A stretch of DNA of 64,000 bases from Cyanobacteria bacterium SZAS-4. Its GTDB lineage: Bacteria; Cyanobacteriota; Vampirovibrionia; Obscuribacterales; Obscuribacteraceae. Under the pieces are notes generated by a model that was not told the DNA's origin, made no database searches, and saw only the letters and a list, made by a program, of their open reading frames with translations. Below, one piece after another: positions 42,385-51,590 of the stretch (position 1 is its first letter; the number at the start of each line of letters is the position of its first letter). The stretch is from NCBI GenBank assembly GCA_018266255.1, contig JAFEAT010000005.1:1-64000 (forward strand), in the 5' to 3' direction. The translations under genes were made by a program, and so were the position numbers.

Positions 42385-44934
42385 ATGAGACTGTCCTTCG
42401 ATTGGCTGTCAGAATACGTCGACCTGACCGGCATCACGCCAGAGATGGTGGCGGAAAAGCTCACCATGGGCGCATTTGAAGTAGAAGAAATTCGTAAAGT
42501 CGGTCCAGATATCGAAGGTCCGGTAGTGCTGGGAGAGATTCTTGAGATTCTTCCTCACCCGAATGCCGACAAGATTCGCCTCACTAAAACACGCATCGCT
42601 CCTGGCGCAGACCCACTCGAGATCGTCTGCGGGGCGCAGAATATTGAAGTCGGTCAACGCATTCCAGTGGCATTGCCGGGCGCGAAAGTGATCAATCGCA
42701 AAGATGGAACTGCGCTCGTCATCAAAGCTTCCGCGATTCGAGGTGTGCAATCGAACGGCATGTTGTGCTCACCACCAGAACTGGGAATCGTTCCAGCGGG
42801 GGTCGAAACGCCCGAGAGTTCTGGCATTTTGATACTCAATAAATCGCACGGCGAGCTTGGAGCAGACATCAAGGAGCTTTTCCATCTCTATCCTGACCAC
42901 GTGCTTATCGTCGAACCTCGCTCGAACAGAGGCGATTCATTGAGCGTGATCGGATTGGCCAGAGAAGTTGCGGCTCTGCTGAATCGCCCACTCAAACGCC
43001 CAGACTGGAAATTAGATGTGTCGGAAGACGCTGCTTTGAATTTCGACGTCGCCGTTGAAAACACTGATGACTGCCCATTTTTCACCATACGCAGATTGAG
43101 TGGGCTCAAAGTCGGTCCATCACCAAATCTGATATCTAGACGACTGGAAGCAGTTGGTGTGCGCTCGATCAACAACATTGTCGACGTGACTAACTACGTT
43201 ATGCATGAATACGGACAGCCGCTCCACGCCTACGATATGAGCAAATTGGATAAGGCTGAAATCACCGTTCGGCGCGCCAGACCAGACGAAAAAATGGTGA
43301 CCCTAGACAGCAAAGAACGCACGATGAACAACGAAGTGTTGGTCATTACCAACGGCGACAAGTCAGTTGGTGTGGCTGGTGTAATGGGTGGTGAGAACAC
43401 CGAAATTAGCGACTCTACAACTGATGTGGCACTCGAATCAGCCACGTTCAATCAGGCAAGAGTGCGCCGTGGTGGAAGATTGCTCGGATTGGCCAGCGAG
43501 AGCAGCTTGAGATTCGAGCGTGGTGTCGATGTCGGATCGACAGCAGAAGCCTCGGACCGAGCCACTTACCTCTTCCTAAAATATTGTTCTGGCGACTCGA
43601 CACCAAAAGTCGGCAAGCTCGAGAAGGCAGGGTCGGACGATACCAAGAAAGTTTCCATCGATTTGCGTTTAGGTCAATTGAAACGCTTTCTGGATGCCGA
43701 ATTCACTGTCGAACAGGTGACTGAATATCTGACCCCACTGGGCTTCCAGGTTAGTAAAAAAGACGACAAGGTCGTCTCTGTATCTGTGCCGAGTTTCAGA
43801 CAATCTGACGTAACCAGAGAGATCGACATAGTCGAAGAAGTCTGCAGAATCTGGGGGTACGACAACCTGCCCGTGAGAATGCCGCGCGGTTCGGTAACTG
43901 CCGATCCAGCAGAAGATACAGTGAGTAAGGCACGTTCCATTCTCGTATCTGCTGGTTTGAGCGAAGCCTGGTTAAGCAGTTTGACAGCGGCTGATGTGAA
44001 TCCAGCAACAGCTTCTTACAGCACACAGAATCCAGACACGATCGTAAAGGTCAATAATCCGCTATCTGAAGACCATCAGGTCTTGAGACAAAGTTTGATG
44101 CCGGGGCTGATCAAATGCGCCGCCTACAACCAGGACCACGGACGAAAAGACGTCTGGATCTTCGAAATCGGTCGCACCTACAGTCGTCTTGCACCGGGCG
44201 AAGAAGATATTTTCAAAACAGGCGTGAAAGAAGAATTGAAAGTCGCCGGTGTTCTCATGGGCGACCGAGATATGACTTCGTGGAAGGGCACAGAGACAGT
44301 CGACGCGGATTTTTATACAGCCAAGGGTGTAGTCGAAAACTTGCTCGGGGGCCTGGGCATTGATTTGAAACGGACGAGATTTTTCAATCCGAAGGAAACA
44401 AACATTTTGCATCCTTCCAGAAGTGCTCAAATCGAATTCGATCGCGGTGCATCGAAAAAAGAAAAAGACAACAACAATAACAACAACAATCATCAGCAAC
44501 AGAATCAAAAATCTCAAACCGAACATATCGGACACATAGGCCAAGTTCACCCTGGATTTTCCGATGCTATGGGGCTCAAACAACCTGCGTTCCTTTTCGA
44601 ACTGTCGCTGGATAACCTGCGTGGCTTGAGAAAAGCAAATTCCTTCAAAGAAATCCCAACTGCGCCCGAAACATCCCGTGATTTGACGATCGACCTCGAC
44701 GAACGCGTCGACCACGCGGCTGTCACTTCCTGTATAACCGCAGCAGCAGGTCAGATTCTCAAGCAGATCGAACTTGTAAGTATTTATCAGCCAGCCGAAG
44801 GAAAACGAAGTCTTAGTTACAGACTGAGTTTCCAAGACATACAACGAACCTTAACCAATGAAGAAGTCGAAACCAGCCTGACGAAAATTCGAGAAAGCCT
44901 GGTCAATCGGCTCGGCGCCTCATTCAGACTCTGA
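42385..44934 (+). CDS. pheT: Phenylalanyl-tRNA synthetase beta subunit
   Basis: An 849-residue subunit. Domains in order: tRNA-binding OB fold (EILPHPNADKIRLTKTRI, CGAQNIEVGQ), B3/B4 editing domain (RSNRGDSLSVIGLAREVAAL; VDVTNYVMHEYGQPLHAYD), B5 (VSIDLRLGQLKRFLDAEFT), the class II-like core (QSDVTREIDIVEEVCRIWGY) and C-terminal FDX-ACB anticodon-binding domain (ETSRDLTIDLDERVDHAAV). An Asn/Gln-rich insertion of about 25 residues (~689-714, with seven Asn in a row) interrupts the strand pair before HPGFSDAMGLKQ. Otherwise complete. Confidence 0.96.
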   Translation: MRLSFDWLSEYVDLTGITPEMVAEKLTMGAFEVEEIRKVGPDIEGPVVLGEILEILPHPNADKIRLTKTRIAPGADPLEIVCGAQNIEVGQRIPVALPGAKVINRKDGTALVIKASAIRGVQSNGMLCSPPELGIVPAGVETPESSGILILNKSHGELGADIKELFHLYPDHVLIVEPRSNRGDSLSVIGLAREVAALLNRPLKRPDWKLDVSEDAALNFDVAVENTDDCPFFTIRRLSGLKVGPSPNLISRRLEAVGVRSINNIVDVTNYVMHEYGQPLHAYDMSKLDKAEITVRRARPDEKMVTLDSKERTMNNEVLVITNGDKSVGVAGVMGGENTEISDSTTDVALESATFNQARVRRGGRLLGLASESSLRFERGVDVGSTAEASDRATYLFLKYCSGDSTPKVGKLEKAGSDDTKKVSIDLRLGQLKRFLDAEFTVEQVTEYLTPLGFQVSKKDDKVVSVSVPSFRQSDVTREIDIVEEVCRIWGYDNLPVRMPRGSVTADPAEDTVSKARSILVSAGLSEAWLSSLTAADVNPATASYSTQNPDTIVKVNNPLSEDHQVLRQSLMPGLIKCAAYNQDHGRKDVWIFEIGRTYSRLAPGEEDIFKTGVKEELKVAGVLMGDRDMTSWKGTETVDADFYTAKGVVENLLGGLGIDLKRTRFFNPKETNILHPSRSAQIEFDRGASKKEKDNNNNNNNHQQQNQKSQTEHIGHIGQVHPGFSDAMGLKQPAFLFELSLDNLRGLRKANSFKEIPTAPETSRDLTIDLDERVDHAAVTSCITAAAGQILKQIELVSIYQPAEGKRSLSYRLSFQDIQRTLTNEEVETSLTKIRESLVNRLGASFRL

Positions 44935-45094
44935 TTTCCTCTGGTTCAGACAGCAAGCTGCACTGAATTGACGGATCACAAGCGATCAACGGCTATTTTG
45001 AAAAAATCTTCGTTGATAACGTATTGATGCTCCGGGCGGGGTATATTGAACATACGGTTTTACGGCTTAGGTAGGATGGGCGCTTGGTAACTTG

Positions 45095-48000
45095 ATGTAT
45101 AGACTGACGTTTCGAATCTGGTTGGCTCTCGTATCTGTATTAGTCTTCTTGGCTGCAAGCTACTTCGCGATGAAGCAGTTCCCTACAGCCATGACGGGAC
45201 TGCATGACGCTGTGATTTTGGCAGCGCTCGTAGTTCCGCCAGTGCTCGTTGCTTTCCTCGCCTTTGCCAAAGGTTCGCCCAAACAGAAAATTACCGTCGC
45301 AGCAATCGGAATTGTTTTCGGTTTGATCTACGGAATCGTCGCCAATGTCACCTTCGGAACCACCAAAGTGCTTCCGAATCTTCAGCTTTTGATCAACGAA
45401 TATCTCGTTGGCATCATGGCTCTGGGGGGTGGTATCACAGCCCTGGCTATCTTCTCGCTCAAACCAGCCGGTGAAGTCGAGTCTGCCGTAAAAAGAGGCG
45501 GACCCACAGAAGTTGTCATTCCAGATCAAGAAACAACTTCGACCAAAACATCCAACACAAAGTTACCTGCGCAGTCAGAACCGCTGACAAAGTCACCTGC
45601 TAGCGTTTCCAACACTAATCTGAAGGGAATTCTCGACACGCTTGCACCAGATGAAGATTCATCGACTGACTTACCCGTTACCCCAGCCAAAGGTTTGGCA
45701 GGAAGTTTGCCCGGTGTGAAGTCAGCTGCTCCGGCTCCAGCCAAGCAACCGGAACCTGTGGTCAACCAGACTCCTGCGACGCCGGTCACTGCCGCAGCGA
45801 CGTCTCCAGCCGCAGAGGCACCGGCAAACACCAATCCATCAGATTCACAGACGAACTTGACTGGTCAGAAGAAAGCCACGACCGGGACAGTGGCGTCATC
45901 TACCGCGACACGCTTGCAAGCTCAGAAAAGAAAAAGCACAAGCACATTCACCAAGCTGCAAGCGCTCTCGGCAAGCGGCACAGGTGGAATTCGTCAAAAG
46001 CCGCAAGAAACAACCAGTGGTGATAACGACGCAGACAGCTTGAAGTCAATTCTCGATCGCCTCGATACCAAACAAGAAGACGCATATTCTGCTCCAGACG
46101 AAGTAGAAATGGATTCTTTGTTCGCCCAAGAAAGTTTGCTGTCACCGCCAGAGGTGTCAGAACCGGAACACATTCCAACTCCAGAACCGCCGAAGCCAGC
46201 ACCGACACCAGTCAAAACACCAGATCCACCAAAGCCAGCAGTTACACCTGAACCAGCAAAGCCAGTCGTCACCCCTGCTCCGAAGCCTGTCACACCACCT
46301 GCAGCTTCTACAGCAGCAGCGAAGCCATCAACCTCCAAGCAATACGATTCACCTCTTGCGAAGAAGCCAGAAGCAGCTCCTAGCCTGTCTTCGATGCTCG
46401 ATGCATTAGATGTACCCAAATCAACGAGTTCTTCCAGTCCAGCAGCGAAGACCTCCACATCGGGCACCACCGGTGGGTCGACCGCGAAACCAGTCACGCC
46501 GACTTCGACTCCGAAACCAGCGGTGACTCCGGCGAAACCTACACCACCAGTAGTGCCTAAGGCTCCAACTCCTACTTCAACTCCGAAGCCCGTTGAAGCT
46601 CCAAAACCTGTTGTAAAACCAGAGCCAAAGCCAGAACCAAAACCTGAGCCGAAGCCAGAGCCAAAACCTGAGCCGAAGCCAGAACCAAAACCTGAGCCGA
46701 AACCAGTCGCGAAAGAACCAATCAAATCCGAGGCAATCAAAGAAGAATCTGGGCTCTTTGAGACAGGCTTAGATAAAGAGATCGACGATATCTTCCTCAA
46801 CTTGGTGCCTGCCGAAGCTCAAAAGACCGTAGAGTCCAAGAGCGAGCGCGAAGAAGAGATCACAACGACAGCAGAAGTAACGCACGAAGCCGCAGTAGAA
46901 GTGGAAGAACCCGTTGCTGAAAAAGCTCCTGAAAAAGAAGGCGGGGTATTCGAATCGACAAAGATCGATCAAGAACTAGACGATATTTTCTCGAACCTCG
47001 TGCCAGCTGAAGCACAAAAAGAAGTGGCAAAAGCGGAGCCAAAACCAGCCGAACAAGCCAAGCAGGTTGAAGCGAAGAAAGTCGAAGAGAAGAAACCAGA
47101 GCCGAAACAAGAAGTTAAACCGGAACCCAAGCCAGAACCAAAACCTGAGCCCAAGCCAGAACCAGTGCGCGAACCAGAGCCAGCGAAGAGCGAAGGCATG
47201 TTCGAAGGATCCGGATTGGATCGCGAACTCGATGATATTTTCTCCAATCTCGCTCCATCAGAAGCCCAGCGCAGCGTGACCAACGAGACATTAGCTCGAG
47301 TGCGCGCTGCTGACGCGACTGGCGATCATCCAGCCATCACGCCAGACAATCAAATGCGAAACAAGACTCAAGAAGAGATGTCGTTCGCACCACCATCTGA
47401 AGAAGCTGATGCCAGACAGGAAGAAACGCTTCAAGAAGAAACATCCGAGGAAACCGTCGAACACGACACCGAAAAGTCTGGGAAATTCTCAGAAACCCTG
47501 CATGCAATGCCGAGCCTTCAAGCAACAGTGGAAGGTCTTCTGAACAGCCTTGCCTCTTCTGAGATCAAGACTGAGACAGAATCATTCGCACCGCCAGCGG
47601 CGAAAGAACCGGCGAACGGAAGCGGTGTAGCGACCAAAGTGATGGACTTGATCGAGAGTCTTGAAGAAGCGAACACTGACGCTACAAGCGGCTACAAATA
47701 TGGAGTTGAAGATTACTCCTCTCATGAGTCGCAAGCAGCACAAGAATCAGCTGAAGCCGCAGCTGAATCGAGCACCGGTGATATCGTAAGCGACCTTTTT
47801 GACACACCAAGTAAGGAAGCTAAGGAAGAACCTAACGATGAGTTAGTTACAGAGACTGCTGTCGAAGAAGCGCCTGAAGAAGTAGAAGAAGCTTCGCAAC
47901 CATCAGAAGAAGTAGAAGAAGCTTCGCAACAATCAGAAGAAGTTGCCGAACCATCAGAAGAAGTTGCCGAACCAGCAGAAGAAGCTGCTGAACCGGCAGA

Positions 48001-48682
48001 AGAAGCTGCTGCAGTGGAAGAAGCTGCTGAAAAGGTCGCGGAAGCCGCTGAAGAAACACAGGCAGAAGTTGTCGCTGAAGAAACCAAAGATGAAGCCGAA
48101 GCACGCACAGAAAGCCGTGAAACTGAAGCAGACCGGAAGACCAAGAAAGAGCTGAAGGAATTCGGACGCTTGTCTAGCAAACAAGGCAGCACAGACTTCG
48201 CTTCAGAGACTGCCGGCACGATGAAGACGATCGGCAAACTGCTGATTGAAGTGCAAGCGGTAGAGAACATTATCAAGGCCGGCGAGAGCGGCACCATTGG
48301 TAGTGGTCTCACTACTGCTCGAGTGATCTCAGCCGCACGTGGCGAGGGCATCAAAGCACTGTTAAGTAAAATCGATTCTTACAGCGGTGTAGACGGCAGT
48401 GTAATCGTTGGACACGACGGTCTAGTGATTGCGTCCACTGCCGGTCCAGGAATGGATAAGGACACGCTGGGCGTGCTCTCAGTAGCTTGTCTGAGCACCA
48501 GCAATCTCGCCACTAAGAAGTTGGAAATTGGCAAACTTCGTCAGATGGTTCTAGTGACTGACGCGAAGACCACCGTACTTACTGATGTGGATGTCGGCAT
48601 TCTAGCTGTGTTCCTCGATAACAACGACGTAGGCAAAATCGATGGCTTGCTGGAAGCAATCCACGACACTATCCACGGATAA
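45095..48682 (+). CDS. Giant membrane-anchored Roadblock/LC7 protein with multivalent repeats
   Basis: A 1195-residue protein. Residues 1-~125 hold four membrane helices. A disordered Pro/Lys/Glu/Thr-rich region follows, with P-E-P-K repeats near 507-540 and 664-697. Three ~27-residue repeats occur at about 550-577, 615-642 and 700-727 (pattern G-x-F-E-x-x-x-[LI]-D-x-E-[LI]-D-D-I-F-x-N-L-x-P-x-E-A-Q). Simpler copies such as LKGILDTLAPDE (~176), LKSILDRLDTKQ (~316), LSSMLDALD (~431), VEGLLNSLASSE (~812) and VMDLIESLEEAN (~849) are scattered. An Ala/Glu-rich coil precedes the C-terminal Roadblock/LC7 domain (~1038-1195), seen in SGVDGSVIVGHDGLVIASTA. Roadblock proteins regulate small GTPases. 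ATG 45095 preferred over TTG 45092. Confidence 0.85.
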   Translation: MYRLTFRIWLALVSVLVFLAASYFAMKQFPTAMTGLHDAVILAALVVPPVLVAFLAFAKGSPKQKITVAAIGIVFGLIYGIVANVTFGTTKVLPNLQLLINEYLVGIMALGGGITALAIFSLKPAGEVESAVKRGGPTEVVIPDQETTSTKTSNTKLPAQSEPLTKSPASVSNTNLKGILDTLAPDEDSSTDLPVTPAKGLAGSLPGVKSAAPAPAKQPEPVVNQTPATPVTAAATSPAAEAPANTNPSDSQTNLTGQKKATTGTVASSTATRLQAQKRKSTSTFTKLQALSASGTGGIRQKPQETTSGDNDADSLKSILDRLDTKQEDAYSAPDEVEMDSLFAQESLLSPPEVSEPEHIPTPEPPKPAPTPVKTPDPPKPAVTPEPAKPVVTPAPKPVTPPAASTAAAKPSTSKQYDSPLAKKPEAAPSLSSMLDALDVPKSTSSSSPAAKTSTSGTTGGSTAKPVTPTSTPKPAVTPAKPTPPVVPKAPTPTSTPKPVEAPKPVVKPEPKPEPKPEPKPEPKPEPKPEPKPEPKPVAKEPIKSEAIKEESGLFETGLDKEIDDIFLNLVPAEAQKTVESKSEREEEITTTAEVTHEAAVEVEEPVAEKAPEKEGGVFESTKIDQELDDIFSNLVPAEAQKEVAKAEPKPAEQAKQVEAKKVEEKKPEPKQEVKPEPKPEPKPEPKPEPVREPEPAKSEGMFEGSGLDRELDDIFSNLAPSEAQRSVTNETLARVRAADATGDHPAITPDNQMRNKTQEEMSFAPPSEEADARQEETLQEETSEETVEHDTEKSGKFSETLHAMPSLQATVEGLLNSLASSEIKTETESFAPPAAKEPANGSGVATKVMDLIESLEEANTDATSGYKYGVEDYSSHESQAAQESAEAAAESSTGDIVSDLFDTPSKEAKEEPNDELVTETAVEEAPEEVEEASQPSEEVEEASQQSEEVAEPSEEVAEPAEEAAEPAEEAAAVEEAAEKVAEAAEETQAEVVAEETKDEAEARTESRETEADRKTKKELKEFGRLSSKQGSTDFASETAGTMKTIGKLLIEVQAVENIIKAGESGTIGSGLTTARVISAARGEGIKALLSKIDSYSGVDGSVIVGHDGLVIASTAGPGMDKDTLGVLSVACLSTSNLATKKLEIGKLRQMVLVTDAKTTVLTDVDVGILAVFLDNNDVGKIDGLLEAIHDTIHG
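46611..46715 (+). repeat. 12-bp coding repeat encoding Pro-Glu-Pro-Lys
   Basis: Repeated CCAGAGCCAAAG / CCAGAACCAAAACCTGAGCCG units in frame in the Roadblock gene; a shorter related block lies at about 47095-47165. Confidence 0.85.
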
Positions 48683-48757
48683 AGTCGGACACTTTTTCGA
48701 TCGAGCGCTTACAAGCCGGTGCTTAAATTGATGCATTTCCTTGCATCCAAGTGCCTC

Positions 48758-48791
48758 AATCAATCAATTTCAGCTTTAATCAATCAATTTC
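48758..48791 (+). repeat. Direct repeat, 14 bp x2
   Basis: AATCAATCAATTTC at 48758-48771 and 48778-48791 (20-bp period) between the Roadblock gene and the peroxiredoxin; upstream of TAGAAT (48802-48807), a possible -10 box. Confidence 0.6.
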
Positions 48792-48842
48792 CGGTTCGCG
48801 ATAGAATAACGAACCTCCACATCCACACAAGGATAAATACTC

Positions 48843-49310
48843 ATGACTTCACCAACTGAAGCCTCAACCATGCCGGTTGCGGGCGATAAGGCACCTAAGT
48901 TCAAAGTCGCAGCTCATCCGGAGGGCGAAGTATCACTGGAAGATTTCCACGGCAAAAAGAACGTAATTCTAGCCTTCTATCCTAAAGACAACACACCAGG
49001 TTGCACGAAAGAGATGTGCGCATTTTCTGAAGACTATTCAAAATTTGAGTCTGCTGACACTGTTGTATTCGGCGTCTCAAGCGACAATTTGGAAAGCCAC
49101 GACAAGTTCTCCAAACAGTTCGGTCTCAAGCAAAAATTGCTCGCTGATACTAAAGGCGAAGTGGGGAAATTGTATGGCACCATCGGCGAAGGCAAAACCA
49201 ACTCGAGCCGCGTGCTTTTTATCATCGATAAGCAAGGTGTGATTCAGGACGTCATTCAAGGAATGCCTGAGAATTCCAAACTTCTCGAAACTCTGGCGAA
49301 GCTGAAATAA
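48843..49310 (+). CDS. bcp: Thioredoxin-dependent peroxiredoxin (BCP/PrxQ)
   Basis: A 155-residue thiol peroxidase that reduces hydrogen peroxide and organic hydroperoxides. It has AGDKAPKFKVAAHPEGEVSL, the active-site block FYPKDNTPGCTKEMCAFSE with peroxidatic Cys and, five residues on, the resolving Cys of the PrxQ type, and FIIDKQGVIQDVIQG. Cytoplasmic. Electron donors would be thioredoxin-like proteins. AAGGA is about 11 bases upstream; ATG 48870 (MPVAG) is an alternative start. Convergent with the DsbD gene. Confidence 0.95.
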   Translation: MTSPTEASTMPVAGDKAPKFKVAAHPEGEVSLEDFHGKKNVILAFYPKDNTPGCTKEMCAFSEDYSKFESADTVVFGVSSDNLESHDKFSKQFGLKQKLLADTKGEVGKLYGTIGEGKTNSSRVLFIIDKQGVIQDVIQGMPENSKLLETLAKLK

Positions 49311-49328
49311 GCGCTACGCCGGTCGAAA

Positions 49329-49397
49329 CTGGCGATCCCAAAAGCAACGTAAGCGAAGCGATGTCACCTCTCTGTGGATGGCATCGCTTTTCGCCAG
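49329..49397. terminator. Nested hairpin between convergent bcp and DsbD genes
   Basis: Outer arms CTGGCGA (49329-49335) / TCGCCAG (49391-49397) and inner arms AAGCGATG (49356-49363) / CATCGCTT (49382-49389). Possibly a bidirectional terminator. Confidence 0.45.
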
Positions 49398-49451
49398 ACA
49401 TACTCAAGTGCGTGAGGCAAGTTGGTGCGCTGAAAGAAATTTTCATCGCCC

Positions 49452-51494
49452 TCATAGCGACGATTTTCCAGCTTGATCTAGTTTGTCTAGAACCATCTGC
49501 TGGTTGATTACTTCTGGCAATACGATTGGATTATTCGGTTTGTCTGCTGGAAAAATCACGTACAGAGGCACGCCCGAGCGGTTGAATTTGTTTAGCAACT
49601 CGGTGATTTTTGGATCTTGCACTGTCCAGTCAGCTTGCATCGGCACCACATTCAGTGCTTTGATTTTCTCTACAACCGGTGCACTGTTTAGAACTGTCTT
49701 TTCATTAAACTTGCACGTCAGGCACCAGTCAGCCGTAAAATCCAACAGCACTGTCTTGTGTGCTGAAAGCTCCTTGTCGAGCGCCTCGACGCTAAATGGT
49801 TGCCATTTGATCGGTGCATCGACATTTGCTTTTTCTAGCGGCTGCGCTTTTAAGCTTATGCCTGGAAGAGGATAGACGAAGAAGTAGAATGCGGTTGCCA
49901 CAATCGCGATTGAAATTGCGTAGATGGTGATCTTTCTACCTTGTTCTGTGGTTAGGTCTGTGAACCTTCCTACAATCCACGCGGCGAAGGCTAGAGCGAT
50001 GAGGAAATACGTTGTACCAATAATTCCTTCAATTCCTAATTCGCTACCCAGCACACCAAGCAACCAGGCAACAGTTGCGAGCAAAACGAATCCAAGTGAT
50101 TCTTTGAACTTCTCCATCCATACGCCGGGTTTTGGCATGAATTTCATCCACTCGGGCTTGGCTGTGAGGAGAAGGTAGGGCAATGACATTCCCAGACCGA
50201 TAGTGAAAAAGATCAGCGCCACGGTCCACCAGGGCTGCGCAAATGCGAATCCTAATGCAGTGCCCAGAAAAGGCGCGGTGCATGGAGTCGACAAAATTGT
50301 TGCTAAGACGCCCTTGAAAAAGGTGCCGGAGTATCCTTCTTTGTTTGCCAATTCGTCGACTTTCGATCCACCTGGCACTGAGACGTAGAAAAGTCCGAAC
50401 AAGCTCATCGCAAACAACAACACGAGTGCTGACATTGCAATTAAGAAACCTGGGTATTGGAACTGGAATCCCCAACCAACACTTCGTCCAGTCGCTTGCA
50501 ATGCGATCACCACACCGGCAAGGACCATGAAGGATGAAATAATTCCTGCTGTGAAAGTCAGCCCCATCAGCCGAACACGCGCCGGTTCGTCTCTTGCTTG
50601 CTCAAAGAAACTCAAAACTTTGATGGCGATTACGGGCAATACGCACGGCATCACGTTCAGAATCATGCCGCCGACAAACGCAAGTGCCAGATAAGCAAGA
50701 AGGCTCTGCGGCTTTTCTGCAGAACCTTCAACATTGAACTTTTGATTTAGAACAGAGACGCCGCTGGTGGATCGGGAAGTGGTTACGACGTTTGTGGATT
50801 GCGGATTAGCAGCGCCGTCGGTGGGTTGGTCAGGAGCGCGAGGATTAGTCGCACCATCTTTTGCAGGCACCGCCGATGATACCTTGCTGTTGTCGTCCAG
50901 TGTTAGATCTTTTACAGATCCTTCAAATCCGAGTTTGGAGAATTCTTCGGCATTAGCAGCCGCTGCGGTCGAGCCTGTCTTGTCGACGGGTAGAGAAAGC
51001 GAAACACTCGTGCCGCCTGGCACGCAAATTTCTGCGCACGATAACCACTTCACGTCGGCCTTGAAATCCACGTTATCGCCGCTGAAATTTGCCGGTGGCG
51101 TTATGGTGGCACCGATCAAGGTTTTGTCTTTGTAGCCATAAGTGACGATGCCGCTATCGTTGAACTTCGACGGCTTCTGCCACAAAATTGGACCAGCAGT
51201 GAACCCTGAAGGCAACTTCCAGGTGATTTTGGTAGGCAAACCGGCGTCACCACTCTCTTTGTAGTAGGTGTGCCAGCCACTCTTCATCGTCAACTCGACA
51301 CCAACCTTGAATGGCTTCCCAGCTTGAATCGCGGTGGTATCGGCCAGCATTTTAGCGGTCACATACGGTTGCTCATTGGATACCTTTGCGTGCGCCTCTT
51401 GAGCTGTCACTTCTTGACTGCGATAAACGCCCACGCACACTAGCGTTATTAGCAGGCTGCAGATGGCAACCAAGGTTTTGTTTGAATACTTCAT
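49452..51494 (-). CDS. DsbD-type thiol:disulfide interchange protein
   Basis: A 680-residue membrane reductase carrying electrons from the cytoplasm to exported thiol proteins. After a signal anchor the N-terminal domain (to ~190) has the DsbD-alpha-like WLSCAEICVPGG with a Cys pair. Eight membrane helices follow from ~270, including VMPCVLPVIAIKVLSFF and LSTPCTAPFLGTALGFA with the two redox Cys of the CcdA-like core. The C-terminal thioredoxin domain has DFTADWCLTCKFNEKTVL and cis-Pro SGVPLYVIFP. All expected Cys are present. GGGG is close before the ATG. Likely partner of the membrane thioredoxin-fold protein in this window. Confidence 0.93.
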   Translation of the reverse strand: MKYSNKTLVAICSLLITLVCVGVYRSQEVTAQEAHAKVSNEQPYVTAKMLADTTAIQAGKPFKVGVELTMKSGWHTYYKESGDAGLPTKITWKLPSGFTAGPILWQKPSKFNDSGIVTYGYKDKTLIGATITPPANFSGDNVDFKADVKWLSCAEICVPGGTSVSLSLPVDKTGSTAAAANAEEFSKLGFEGSVKDLTLDDNSKVSSAVPAKDGATNPRAPDQPTDGAANPQSTNVVTTSRSTSGVSVLNQKFNVEGSAEKPQSLLAYLALAFVGGMILNVMPCVLPVIAIKVLSFFEQARDEPARVRLMGLTFTAGIISSFMVLAGVVIALQATGRSVGWGFQFQYPGFLIAMSALVLLFAMSLFGLFYVSVPGGSKVDELANKEGYSGTFFKGVLATILSTPCTAPFLGTALGFAFAQPWWTVALIFFTIGLGMSLPYLLLTAKPEWMKFMPKPGVWMEKFKESLGFVLLATVAWLLGVLGSELGIEGIIGTTYFLIALAFAAWIVGRFTDLTTEQGRKITIYAISIAIVATAFYFFVYPLPGISLKAQPLEKANVDAPIKWQPFSVEALDKELSAHKTVLLDFTADWCLTCKFNEKTVLNSAPVVEKIKALNVVPMQADWTVQDPKITELLNKFNRSGVPLYVIFPADKPNNPIVLPEVINQQMVLDKLDQAGKSSL

Positions 51495-51590
51495 GCCGAC
51501 CCCAACTGAATATTCAAAAATTCTATCCTAAACTTGTGAAATTTTTGTTCGTGTGGCCCACACGCCTGGCGATGCAGCCACTGCTCGGGT

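Noticed and set aside
44062-44844. 260-residue antisense frame within pheT
   Set aside because: Fully inside a conserved gene; contains a run of Val/Phe that is the complement of the poly-Asn insertion.
45994-46800. Long antisense frame coding Gly-Phe-Gly-Ser repeats
   Set aside because: It is the complement of the Pro-Glu-Pro-Lys repeat in the Roadblock gene, without a start signal.
47722-48354. Ser/Ala-rich antisense frame in the Roadblock gene
   Set aside because: Shadow of the Glu/Ala-rich coding sequence; no ribosome-binding site or family pattern.
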